Assembly: GCF_011386835.1 (NCBI RefSeq)
Contig: NC_088791.1
Coordinates: forward strand, 31,470,998 to 31,534,997
From: Chrysemys picta bellii
Taxonomy: Eukaryota > Chordata > Testudines > Emydidae
Direction of reading: 5' to 3'
DNA: 64,000 nucleotides
The notes beneath the pieces are model-generated. The model saw only the letters and a list, made by a program, of their open reading frames with translations, was not told the DNA's origin and did not search any database. Made by a program: the position numbers and the translations under genes. Below, one piece after another: positions 1 through 10,799 of the stretch; within the stretch, counting starts at the first letter, position 1; the number at the start of each line of letters is the position of its first letter.

Positions 1-637
1 CTCAAAACATATGTTTCTCCCTTGGTTTCTGGTCATGCCGTCGTGGGCCTCGGCTGTAAACAAGCTACCTGCCTGGAGTATCCGGGTTTCCAACTGTCCA
101 TAAAATTATCTAAATAATCATAATTATAAAAAAAAAATACCTCCAAAGGCTCTCCCTAGCTCAAGCTGCTAATGGGGCCCAAGCCACAATGTGGCAAAAG
201 GCTAAAAAAAAAGGTGCTTAAAAACAATGCATAGTCCAGATAGATACAGCAGGGTCATAGCAAAATACCTGGTGGGTGGCCCCAAACCTCCCCCAAACCC
301 CATAAAAACAAACCCTGTTCCTCATGCGGTGGCCTAAAGCAAAATAAAAAGCCTTTTAACAAGCAATAGCAGTCCCTAATCCCTAAACACAATATTATTG
401 TTATAATCTCCTAAACCAGGCAAACAACATCCATAACGGAAGCCAGGAAGAGCCGTAATAAAACAACTAATAACTTTAAAAGTTTTATATGTGCCTCGGT
501 TTCCCCCCAAAATGCATTTATGTTGCTCTTTTCCTTTCCCTTTTGCTTTGTTAACAAAACAGGCAGTAATAGTGAGAGCCCAGGGACACCCCAAACAAAA
601 GTGGTAAAACCGCTCTTGCTGCTTCAGCAAGTCCATC
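1..637. other. Unassigned, possibly old LTR-retroelement sequence
   Basis: No gene is visible. The stretch is A-rich on the plus strand, with several A runs around 130-140 and 205-212. On the minus strand, 495-515 reads as a sequence similar to retroviral LTR/leader stretches common in turtle repeats ('ggggaaaccgaggcac'), so an old endogenous retrovirus fragment on the minus strand is possible. I see no LTR ends or target-site duplication, so this is only a suggestion. Confidence 0.25.
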
Positions 638-813
638 TTGGCAGTCCATCTTCTCCCCAAAAATCATCATGACTGAGAAAAAAATGTGCAGGGGAAATAT
701 TTTAGGGAAGTTACACTTTTAGTTTGAGACAAGGAGTGTGAGTGCTACCAGTGTGAGGAGCAACATAAAACAACCAGTCAGGTACCTTTGAGAGCTCACT
801 GATGGCTATTGTA
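638..813 (+). repeat. Left arm of a 176-bp inverted repeat
   Basis: This segment is nearly the exact reverse complement of 1766-1941. Both arms are 176 bp and differ at only a few bases that I can see. A 952-bp spacer separates them. The inner end (798-826) itself forms a 14-bp-arm palindrome around 'GT', as if copying had turned back once more. I do not recognise a transposon family, and the outer flanks show no convincing target-site duplication. Confidence 0.85.
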
Positions 814-1765
814 ATAGCCATCAGTGTTATTGTAAAATCCTTTATTATAATACAATAGCATTCTGTTGAGGAATAATCCAAAGCCCACTGAAATCACTGG
901 TGAGAGTCCCATTTACTTCAAAGGGCTTTAGATCTGGCTCTTGAGTTCCAGCAATAAAACCAGGGGCCTGATTCATTGTTACCCTTCATTTTGTGTAGTC
1001 ATTTGCACTGGTGTGAGTGACTGCATAAGGAGCGGCAACATGCTGTTTTGCTATTCTACAATGGCGAAAACCTTGATGAGCACACTCAATATGAGTCCCT
1101 AAGTCCAGCTTTTCAATAAGCTGACAAGAAACGGTGACCAGCCTGGACCTGGAGCTAATGATGTGTAGCCAGAAACGGCAAGAGTTTTTAAAAGAGAGGC
1201 TTAGAAAGGCTGTCTCAACGGAAATGAAATCTAACCAGTGACAGAATTCTGTGAGTAGCATTAAATCTGTCTGGAAGCTGAGAAATGTGAGACGCTGACA
1301 AAGTGGGAAGTAGGGTGAATCTCCTTTGCAAGGATGGGGTTGTGAATAGATAAAGCTTCTGAAGAAAACATGGTAAAAGGATTTATTGAAACTGCCATTT
1401 TTATCAGCACTCAGCTTCAGAAGTTTAAATCAAAAGGGCAACCGTGTGAAGATATTGTAACATCCACTGCCTCTCACTGCTGGCCAGTGATGTTTGAACC
1501 AGTAGCTACAAGGCATTTATCGGGGTGATATTTAGCTGGCTGGGTAATCTCATCGTCTGCGAGGAGTGGGTGCTTTTGCTTCAGGTACCTCACACTTTCA
1601 GTAGATGTCTTCCCCAACAAATCTTTTTCAAAGTAAGTTTTGTTCAGCTCACACAGTTTCTTTCTTCACACAAAGACGCACATAATGTGTGTGCCACCAA
1701 AGTTTCTTGTTTTAATGCAAGATGAATGGGAGCATTGGTGTTGTGCAAACATTTCCAACCACACC
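814..1765. other. Spacer of the inverted repeat; nothing recognised
   Basis: The sequence between the two arms has ordinary composition. Short open frames on either strand show no domain or repeat signature. I see no transposase-like coding sequence that would make the arms the ends of an autonomous element. Confidence 0.5.
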
Positions 1766-1941
1766 TACAATAGCCATCAGTGAGCTCTCAAAGGTACCTG
1801 ACTGGTTGTTTTATGTTGCTCCTCACACTGGTAGCACTCACACTCCTTGTCTCAAACTAAAAGTGTAACTTCCCTAAAATATTTCCCCTGCACATTTTTT
1901 TCTCAGTCATGATGATTTTGGGGGAGAAGATGGACTGCCAA
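1766..1941 (-). repeat. Right arm of the 176-bp inverted repeat
   Basis: Reverse complement of 638-813, starting at the 'tacaatagcc' word and ending at 'ggactgccaa'. The high identity between arms contrasts with the decayed CR1 nearby and suggests a fairly recent duplication, or conversion between arms. Confidence 0.85.
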
Positions 1942-2449
1942 TGTCTGTCTCTCCATTTTTCTTCCTGCTTTGCCATCACCACCCTTCCACCAGGAACTGT
2001 TATATGGGTGCCCAGAACATTGGATGGTTCTTCTTATAATCAAAATAAATGACAATCTGGTTATCTGCAGAGTCCATTAACACCCCAACGCATCCCTCCC
2101 TCAGGAACACTCTATTGCTGTCACTAGGGAGCTGGAGCAGTTCTTATCAAAATTTGAACATTATCACTGTTCTCCTTTGTGTCCTATGATGTACATAGCC
2201 TGGCACTGTGCCTTTAATGTCTAACAATTCACCCTCTGTGTATAGCTACAGCAGACAGCTCAGAGGTGCTGCAGCCAGGTAAAGACAAGACACACACGTA
2301 CTCTCATGGAGATTTCATTTCTCTTCTTTCCCAATGTTTTTCTTCAGTCTACAATAACATTAATTTTAGACAAAGTATATTATTTTGCTCTTTGTGTCTG
2401 AAAACACATGTCACTTCTAGAAACAAAGGATGTAGGCCACACTTATGCA
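1942..2449. other. Unassigned intergenic or intronic sequence
   Basis: Nothing is supported here. The region has ordinary composition and only very short open frames. Confidence 0.4.
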
Positions 2450-3602
2450 GTGGAGAACTCTATCCTGGGAAGCAGCGACTCTGAAAAAGATTTGGGGCCA
2501 TGATGGGTAATCAGTTAAACATGGGTAAGGCTAAGATTACGTCAAGAAGGTCACAGAATCCATAATTTCCAGAGATTTCTGTGAATTTTCCTCAGCCCCG
2601 TGGCGGCAAGGCTGGAGCTGTCAGCCATGGGGAAGGGGGGAGGGGGGGGGCCACAGCTCCCAGCCACCACTGGCAGCGGGGGCCCCCACATCTCCCAGCC
2701 ACTATGGGCAGACCCTGCAGCTCCTGGCCACCACAGGCTTACCCCCCGACTTCAAGCCGTGGGCCCTGCAGCACGGAGACGCAGCGGGGGAAGGGACACT
2801 CTCAGCCACTGCGGACAGGGTGGGGTACCCCAGAGCTGTAGCAGCGATGGGTGCTGCACACCTTCCTCCCCATTTTATCAAGGTTACTTTTAGTAAAAGT
2901 CAGGGACACATCATGGGCATCCATGAATTTTTATTTATTGCCCACGACCTGTCTGTGACAAAACCTTAGCCTTAAACATGAGCCCCCAGTGTGACACGGT
3001 GGCCAAAAAGGCAAAGGTAACCCTTGAATGCATAAACAGGAATCTTAAGTAGGAAGGCACTGGTGTGACTACTGCTGGAATACTGTGTCCAGTTCTGGAA
3101 CCCACAGTTCAAAAAGGATAATGATAAATTGGAGAGAGCTCAGAGAAGAGCCACGAGACTATTGTGATTTATTAAAGGATTAGAAAACAGGGCTCATATT
3201 TATAGACTCAAGGAGCTCCGTCTATTTAGCTTAACAAAGAGTTAAGGGGTAACTTGGTTACAGTCTATAAACACCTAAATGGGGAACAAATATTTAACAA
3301 TGAGCTCTGCAGTCTAGCAGAGAAAAGTATAACACAATCCAATAGCTGGAAGATGAGGCTAGACAAATTCAGACTGGAAATCAGACATAAATTTTCAACA
3401 GTGAGTGTAATTAGCCATTGGAACAATTTACCAAGTATTGTGCTGCATTCTCCATCACTCACAATTTTAAAATCAAGATTGGATGCTTTACTAAATGGTA
3501 CGCTCAAAGAATTATTTGGAGGAAGTTCTATGGTCTGTGTTAGACAAGAGGTCAGACTAGATGATCACAATGGTCTCTCCTGGCCTTTGAGTCTCTGAAT
3601 CT
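2450..3602 (+). mobile_element. Old CR1 LINE 3' end, split by a MITE
   Basis: CR1 is a non-LTR retrotransposon whose copies are mostly 5'-truncated. The left part (2450-2525) carries the CR1 words 'actctgaaaaagatttgggg' and 'aatcagttaaacatg'. The text resumes after the inserted element at 2975 with 'cagtgtgacacggtggcc', then the region coding for the end of the CR1 ORF2 protein ('ctggaatactgtgtccagttctgg', 'ccattggaacaatttacc', 'ctccatcactcac'). It ends with the usual 3' UTR wording 'gactagatgatcacaatggtc'. Frameshifts and stops are frequent, so this is an ancient copy. Confidence 0.85.
2526..2974. mobile_element. hAT-like MITE inserted in CR1
   Basis: The terminal inverted repeat is TAAGGCTAAG at 2526 and CTTAGCCTTA ending at 2974. 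The flanking 8-bp sequences are aacatggg (2518-2525) and aacatgag (2975-2982), a 7/8 match consistent with the 8-bp TSD typical of hAT elements. Removing 2526-2982 rejoins CR1 text seamlessly. The interior is GC-rich (2580-2870) and has no coding content. Open frames at 2581-2893 are composition artefacts. Confidence 0.75.
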
Positions 3603-3649
3603 AGGACTCTATTGCTGATAAATTTGTCTGTAATACAACCAAAGACAAA

Positions 3650-3813
3650 GGGCCAGATTTTTCAAGGTATTTCAGCACTTAAAGATGCAGATAGGTGCCT
3701 AATGGGATTTTAATTGTTTGGGGGCTGGGGTTAGATGCCTAGGCACTTTTGAAAATCCCACTTGGTGCCTATGTACATCTTTGGGTGCCAAAATACTTTT
3801 AGAAATCTGGCCC
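3650..3813. mobile_element. Short palindromic MITE-like element
   Basis: The ends are inverted copies: 'gggccagattt' at 3650 and 'aaatctggccc' ending at 3813. Inside are repeated 'aggtgcctaa' and 'tgcctaggcac' words. It has no coding capacity and belongs to a family of short palindromes beginning GGCCAGATT or GGCCAAATT; another member lies at 52068. Confidence 0.6.
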
Positions 3814-4918
3814 AAAGTAATCTATGGGTACAATTTTCAAAAGCACTTCAGTACACCTATTGACACAGCCTGACGAGCAAAATTGGAAAAGGATATATTG
3901 ATATACATACAAACAGGGTTATTTTATTAACAGTATTGTCAGGAGAGGTCATGGACTGTTTTACTGGATGATGATATTTATTCCTTCTAGAGAGAGCAAG
4001 GCAATGAGCATCAAACAGGGCATTGACTATAGTTCTGCTCATGGGTATTTCTCCTTGTGTCCTTTGGCTTCTCCCGCTACATGACATGATTCTCTCTGAT
4101 GTTTTGTTTTGTTTTTGCTCCCAGTTTTAAAATGTCTAGAAAGCTGTTGAGCATATAGCAGCTCCGCAAGGGGCTTTTTCTTTCTTTTCATCATTCCTTG
4201 GTTTTTGTCATATTCTTTTGATTTATAGATACAAAGGGAAAAGGCAAAGAGGTATGACTTCCTCGGTCCTTGCTAGCAAAACAGATGATCTAATCTAGTC
4301 TGGAGTTGAATGTTAATGCTAGAGGTGTCATCCCTGGCCCTGTCTTTTGCTCAGCAAAGGGGACTTTTGGAGTAACTTCTTTTCCAAGCCAAAGTAACTA
4401 AGGATGCAAATCTCCCCAGACTTAAACTATTTAAAATATTGCAAAATTACAGCATAAATAAAAAGCAGCTTCTACCTGCATTAGCCAACTACACCTATTT
4501 GCAAAACAGCTAAATTAGTACCCAGCAGCCATCATGTTATTGTGGGGTTTTTATTTGTGTCTTATAGGAATACTTTCGGTTAAGAACACATGTAAAATAT
4601 GCAAGTCGATATACTGCTCTAGGTTTTATTGCAAACAGGGCAGAACACAGAGATTTAATATAGTGGTGCTGTGCACAGGTCAAGATTTTCAATAGCAACT
4701 TGTGATTTTTGGGTTCCCGACTTGCACTACTTTAAAGGAGCCTGATTTTCAGAAAGCGCTGATGCTGAGCACCCACCTTTGGTAATCAGGCCACAGGACG
4801 ATGTCTCAAGTTGGTCCCCTAGAAGCTGAGGGGCTCGATTACTATTCACTTTGGAAAATGTTGGCCGTGGGAGGCTACTGCAGTATTATACACTGAAAAG
4901 GAGCTGGGGTAGAGTTTC
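3814..4918. other. Unassigned sequence
   Basis: No gene or confident repeat. Around 4685-4850 there are decayed words ('tgattttcagaaagcgctgatgctgagcaccc', read in pieces) resembling the same palindromic repeat family as 3650-3813, too diverged to bound. Confidence 0.35.
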
Positions 4919-4930
4919 TATATGCAAGTA

Positions 4931-5152
4931 TCACGAGGTAGCCGTGTTAGTCTATATCCACAAAAACAACAAGGAGTCCGGTGGCACCTTAAAGACTAGC
5001 AGATTTATTTGGGCATAAGCTTTCGTGGGTAAAAAAACCTCACTTCTTCAGATTCAGATGCAGATCTGAAGAAGTGAGGTTTTTTTACCCACAAAAGCTT
5101 ATGCCCAAATAAATCTGTTAGTCTTTAAGGTGCCACCGGACTCCTTGTAGTT
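4931..5152. mobile_element. Foldback short retroelement (inverted dimer) with TSD
   Basis: Two opposed copies of one short repeat. The left arm (about 4931-5053) runs from 'gtagccgtgttagtc' through 'ggtggcacctta' and 'ataagctttcgtggg' to 'cttcttcag'. The right arm (about 5064-5152) is its reverse complement. The insertion is flanked by a near-perfect 12-bp direct repeat, tatatgcaagta (4919-4930) and tataggcaagta (5153-5164), so both arms entered as one unit. The right arm contains CTGAAGA, a stem and (C)AAAAGC, discussed in the findings. The family is abundant in turtles and may derive from Penelope-like elements; that assignment is inference. Confidence 0.8.
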
Positions 5153-5164
5153 TATAGGCAAGTA

Positions 5165-6539
5165 GGAACATGGGGATTTGGTGCAGAATTGTGATCCTCA
5201 GGCGAGTATGTGCCACGATAGACATAGCACAGGGTAGTTCTTGCTTGAGATCATAGCTATATATCTTTGTTTCTTTCACATTACAAATAGTTCATTGGCT
5301 AAGCCTTGGAGAGGCTGGGCCTTTGTACTGCTGGCTCGTCAGTAATGATGAGTTTACAAGGACTCCAGTTGCTATTCCCCAGTCTGCTTCATTACCTTTT
5401 ATTGGAAGCCTAAATTATGATTATTATAAAGAAAGCTAAATGATCACATCCTCCAGGCATCTCATTAGACACTTCCATTAGAAATGATGCAGTGGCGGGT
5501 GGAGGAAAACACTAGCAACTGTAGTCACATTAAGCCCACTCTAATTACAGTGCCAATTTCAGTATGAGCACAATTCCTGAGTGATGTGCACTCCCTCCCT
5601 GCTGCCACTTCTTTTTCATCATCTACTTTCTTTCCATATCCTGCAGTCCCCTCCTGGTCTGCCATCAATGATAAACAGCAGCGAGGTTGGCTGAATGAGG
5701 GTGCTGCATGAAAGGTGATTGTCCAATTCCCTTGGGAACTGGGTGCCTCTTGGCCAGCTCTGACACAGCCTATGTTGTTGTAAGCAGAGCTGTGCAAACA
5801 ATGCAGGCGTTGCTTCACCAGGGGTTGGAGGCTCAGCAATCCCTTTGTACTGGCTTGACAGTTCAAGCCTGTTTGATTTAAAGCTTCTAGAGCTTTATGG
5901 AACTCACTCTGTACCTTTCCCCTCCCCAGCTCCATAGCAAGCACCAGCTCTCTTTTACGTGCTGCTCCGTAGCTTTCCCCACAGCCTCCTGTGTCATCAG
6001 GTTCTTTAAGTCAGATTCATAGATTGCTGGGCCATTTCCCACTGCAGTAGCAGCTACTCCACCTCCAGGGACAGACTAGGAATGCCAAGGCTTTTTATCC
6101 TAATATGCAGACCTCAGTATAACCTGGGATTGTGGAGAATGGGCAGCGGACCTCCTAGCAAAGATACAAAATGGGAAGAGTCTATGTGGTTGAGAAGGGT
6201 GGGCGAGGAGGCCTGGCTGCTTTCCCCAGGACGGCACCAGTAAATATGTGGTTCTTGTTGGAGATCAAACTGTCCAAAGTGCAATGATCCTACCTGCATG
6301 ATGCATAGAAGGTGCAAGCACATCCTTAACAAGGCATGATCGTTGCAGGTTACCTGAATAACCGATCCTTCCTTGCGGTACATTACCCAAACCCCTTGCG
6401 GGGTGTGTGGAGGGGGCGGGGGCATCTGAGCGGAAGGAGGAAGGTGATCCAGCAGAGTCAGCATATTTTTCCATTGCCTCCTGTTCATATTTAATTTCAA
6501 ACCTCAAGCCCTCCTTGGAACGCCATAGAGTTCTGGTCC
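5165..6539. other. Unassigned sequence
   Basis: No gene or repeat that I can name. The longest frames (139 aa at 5525-5944 and 128 aa at 6114-6500, both minus) show no motif, and their composition follows the surrounding DNA. Confidence 0.4.
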
Positions 6540-6838
6540 CCTCTAGGATACCCTTGCCTTTTATCTTCCTTTAGCCCCCTTTCACCATGTCTCTCTCCTT
6601 CCCCCTCTCTTTTCTTCTCTCTGTTTATGTTTCTCTCCCCTCTGCTCTTTGTCAGTCCCACTTGGGAACATCCGCCTGCCCTCACTCGGTCACCTTTTCC
6701 TTCCTACTCCTTTCCTGTTTTCTCTTCCTCCCCTTTACTCTTCCCTCCTGTCTCCATCTCACCCTACATCCCCTCTTTCTAGGCTTCCCCATTTCTCAGT
6801 GCCCCCCTTCCTCACATCAAACTAAGAAAGTCTTCTGA
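6540..6838. repeat. Pyrimidine-rich low-complexity tract
   Basis: The plus strand is strongly C/T-biased, with runs such as 'tctctctccttccccctctc'. The overlapping frames on both strands (6497-6685 minus, 6587-6838 plus) are low-complexity translations, not genes. Confidence 0.7.
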
Positions 6839-7371
6839 ACAGGGGTGTAGGAAGTAGAGGTGCTGGGCTGTGGCAGCACCCCCTGGCTTGAAGTAATAAT
6901 AGCACCCAAATACATGGCTTCCAGCATATACAGGGCTTACAGTTCTGTTCAGTGACTTTCAGCACCCCCCCCCACACACACTATAAAAATTGCTCCAGCG
7001 CCTTTGCATAAAAGCTGCCTACTGATGGTAATAGCTTAATAGTGGCTACATAATTGTATAACCCTGACCCATATCTTGTGACTAGGTCCAGGAAATGAAG
7101 GCCACTCTCTTACCAGCACCCCGGTATGTCCCGCCTTTATTACATGCTGTCACGAGTAAAAGACTCTTTGGCAAAAAGGAGCAAACAATGCCAGCTGACT
7201 ACCTCAGTCAACAGGGGAACCTGGCACAGAACTACAGTTGCAGCTCTACAAAAGGTTCCTGGGCGCAAGTGGCACTGCAGAGAAATCAGAGCGTGTGAAG
7301 TCGTTCACGCCGCTCGATGGGTCAGGCCAAGAGGCAATGGTGAGGTACAGTATAAGGGAGACTGCAAAGTA
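6839..7371. other. Unassigned; includes a diverged direct repeat partner
   Basis: There is a short C run and CA stretch at 6965-6980. The segment 7075-7140 resembles 9510-9585 in the same orientation (shared 'ccaggaaat' and 'taccagcacccc'), so it may be one copy of an unnamed dispersed repeat. No gene. Confidence 0.35.
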
Positions 7372-7580
7372 AGAACATAAGAACGGCCATACTGGGTCAG
7401 ATCAATGGTCCGTCTAGCCCAGAATCCTGTCTTCTGACAGTGGCCAATGCCAAGTGCCCCAGAACAGGGAATCATCAAGTGATCCATCCCCTGTCGCCCA
7501 TTCCCAGCTTCTGGCAAACAGAGGCTAGGAACAGCATCCTTGTCCATCCTGGCTAATAGCCATTGATGGACCTATCCTAG
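7372..7580 (-). mobile_element. CR1/L3-like LINE 3' end
   Basis: The left edge 'taagaacataagaac' is the reverse complement of a (TTCTTATG)-type tail. It is followed by 'ggccatactgggtcagatcaatggtcc' (read in pieces), a widespread amniote CR1-related 3' end. The LINE is on the minus strand with its tail at 7372. No open frame survives. Confidence 0.7.
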
Positions 7581-7966
7581 GGCTAGACAAAGTCATACAA
7601 ATATCTCAAGAATGTCAGGCACACCACGTCAAAGCCTCGCTATACACAGCCCAATGGGTTAACAGAAACCACACTGAAAAATGTGATACAACTAAACCTG
7701 GTGGATGTTGTGTCTTTGCTCTCTACACAACATTAACTATGAGGAAACCATGCTTGGCGCAGATGGGCTCCAAATAACATTTTAACTATATACAAATAGA
7801 CAAGCCCTAACTATCTATGCGCACTGTTGCTTCGGCAGGGGTCTGATGGCTTCTGCAATGGGAGATGTGGGTGCCCACTAGAGGGCTCCAAACTATTTGA
7901 AGGGATATTACCCAATTTCTATGCACTACAGTGGATACAAGGGTACATACTGAGTAATGTTAGAAT

Positions 7967-8102
7967 TATAGAATCATAGAAGATTAGCGTTGAAAGAGAC
8001 TTCAAGAGGTCATCTAGTTCAACCTTCTCAAAGCAGGACCAACCCCAACTAAATCATCCCAGCCAGGGCTTTGTCAAGCCGAGCATTAAAAACCTTTCCC
8101 CG
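7967..8102 (-). mobile_element. CR1 LINE 3' fragment
   Basis: 'agaatcatagaa' is the reversed ATTCTATG-type CR1 tail. It is followed by 'gaggtcatctagttcaacc' and 'ccagccagggctttgtcaag', the same text as the younger copy at 55193-55436. More diverged than that copy. Confidence 0.85.
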
Positions 8103-8640
8103 GGCCAGGTAGGAGGCAGGACTCTGAACTGGAGTGGACACTTTTGGGAAGCAGCAGCTGCAGGGGGAGCCAGGAGCTGCAGAGAAGCTGGATGCAGAGA
8201 GGAATCCTCAGGAGCTATACACGGTGCCTTGTGTGGACCAGCTGTGACTGCTGGATGTTACAGCTCGGTGCAGGTCTCTGTGGGACTTCTGGGGGAGCAG
8301 CAGTGGCTGGGCAGGGAGCCAGTGCAGCGAGACCACTGAATGAGCCTGGCCTGGATCCCTGCAAGCTTCTGTTTGCTTGAATAGAGACTGGACTGGAGAG
8401 GGCACCCCCAGGCACTAGGCCTGAAAAGCCCTGACTCTTTACTGGACTGCCCCAAGGGTCCCAAAACAAGAACCATTATGGCTCACCTTGAACTGTAACT
8501 GGTGAAACCTCTGTACCTAGGGTATTTGCAACCTTCCCTGCCAGCCCAGTAAAATACCCTTTCCCTTAGTCAAGTGTCTGAGTGGTCTTTGGGACCCACC
8601 AGGGCTAGCACCTACAAGGCCTAGCTGTTGAAGTACTTAC
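8103..8640. other. Unassigned, possibly an old LTR-type repeat
   Basis: G-rich and purine-rich at the left; 'gcccagtaaaataccctttcc' lies near 8545. The layout resembles retroelement ends, but I see no TG...CA boundary or TSD. The short frames here are artefacts. Confidence 0.25.
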
Positions 8641-10799
8641 AGTGCTTGCTTTTGAGTCATGGTACACTTGGAGTGTAACTGGTAATTTAGGTACCTCTAG
8701 CACTGAGCAGCTATAACAATTCACAATGCTTTATGAGGCTTACCAGGTTGGAGACTCATGGGCAGAAGAACAAAAAACCTTAGTGAGGTTCCATCTACCA
8801 AGCTTCTGGAGCCTAAGAGAATTAACTAGGCAGTAGCTAGCAAAGAACTCGGCGCACAGAAACTAGAAGAGATGAAATACGACAAGACTGACAAACATTG
8901 ACCCTTACAGCAAGTACAGTGGTGAGATTTCACACAGCAAGCAGCTGGCAAGTTGCCAGAATACAGCTACACCACCTGCACCCTGGAGGGTCAGGAGTAC
9001 AGCAGGAATAAAAGGCATATTTTTAAAAAACCACAAGAATGCTGACCTCTGTTTCTTGAGGGCATCCAGAATGCTACTGACAGTGTTCCTGGTCTGACAG
9101 AAGTAACAGCCCACCAGTCACTAATAACAAAAAACACCAGGAGTGGTAAAGGGAGGCTCCCAGGGGCTGTATTACTACCACGGCCAAGGAACCGTTCAGA
9201 GAGCAAGAAGTGGCCATGTAATTGGAAAGCCATGGAGGTTCAGAGCTATGGCAGTACTTATTTCCAGAGGTCCAGTAAGTTGCAGAGTAATCCTTTAATT
9301 TGCCTGGGCTCATGTAGTTTACCCTGACCACCTTCCTAGATGTCGCTACTTGTTTTTCTATTATCTGGCTGTATTAGTCAGTTGATTTTGGTTGATTTGT
9401 TTTATATGCATTTGATTTCTTTTTAAGGGAACATTTTACAAGGTGCCACTGGATTCGGCGACTGTTAGTATGTGTCATTCAGCAGGTGCATTAACCTTTG
9501 AAATCTTCAGCCATGTCATGTGACTGAGGCCAGGAAATTCAGATCAGTCTTTTACCAGCACCCCTGCGGGTCCTGTCCTCATGACAATGGCATTCCTTCA
9601 CTTGCACCCTAAGACTAGAGCGTCCCCTGCTGCTCTGAATGTGTCTAATGTGACTAATGTGAAATGACACATTAGTCATTTCTCTTCCAGGAGTCCATGC
9701 ACTGTGTGTACTGTATGGGAAGGGCCGGGTGGAAATTCCAAGCATAACATTCCCATTTCGGGCTGTAGATTTCATCTGCTTTTTCATTTTCATTTTGCAC
9801 AAAGATTGCAATGTTATGTAAAAAGTCCATTCATTCTGTGGACAATCTGTTCTGGGGAAAAGTAATAACTGTCCTTTCCCAGAGCAGTCAACACTACTTA
9901 AAGTCAGACTCAGCAGGAAAATAAGTGATGCTGCTGTTCAGGGCCATGATGGAAAGCATATTTTTGGCAAGGCCTTTGTTTCTTCTGTTTTTCCCATCTG
10001 GCATAAAGGGAAGGCCTATGTAGGAAGAAATTCTGCTGGGTGAGCCTGTTAGACCAGTCACTCATCGAAGAACATAGTCAGCAAGAGATGGCTGTATTTC
10101 TTGCCCCTGTGATATAACACATTGTTCTCACAGATATTAATGGAGGATACTGGAAAAGACTGAGATGCTGTTTAGAGTGTGGACAGATGGCAGGCCTAGA
10201 AGTCGTGGCTGCAGGAATTTAAAAACAAAAAGATAGGTAAAGAGGAATGTTTATTGCAATAGAACAAGATTTATATCCTCTAAATTAACAGAGAGAGAAA
10301 ACGAACGATTTACTCCTGAAAGCCTGCATGCTGCAAAGCATTTAGTTATCAAGTGTAATCATTTTAGGGCTCAATTTGGCCACTGAGTGCTGTGGATTTC
10401 TGAGCCACAGTAGCACTGGGAGGCCATTGATTCTTACTCCATGGCAGGCCCACCTCTTGGGATGAAAGATTCCTACTTGCATGTTCTGCTATACCCAGTT
10501 CTAGGACCAAACTAACTAATTCACGTCAAATAACCAGAAACGAATTTATTTTTTGAGGTTCAGAATGTTAGTTATTTGTTTTCAGAGAGTGAGCAAGGGT
10601 TAGTGTTCAAAGCACAGGACTGGGAGGCAGGAGAACTGAGTTCTCTTCCTGATGCTGCCAAAGTTGTCTCCAGGGAGTTGGGACTTCATGCGGCATTCCG
10701 GGGAGCTGTGCTGCTAGGAGTGATCTGGACCAGAGAGGGGCAGTGGAACTGAGGCCTCTTTCTGGTGAACCTGAAAGGCATGTAATGTAAACCTCCCAA
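8641..10799. other. Unassigned sequence
   Basis: No gene or nameable repeat. 9510-9585 is a diverged partner of 7075-7140. Small local inverted words occur near 9640-9680 ('aatgtgac' and 'gtcacatt' type). Frames at 8991-9331 and 9539-9811 (minus) show no domain. Confidence 0.4.

Noticed and set aside
2581..2893. Two overlapping plus-strand frames in GC-rich DNA
   Set aside because: They lie inside a hAT-like MITE with visible ends and TSD and have low-complexity composition.
5066..5098. Calling the CTGANGA-GAAA motif a functional hammerhead ribozyme
   Set aside because: All copies have an extra A before the stem and no visible stem I, so only a resemblance to the core is claimed.
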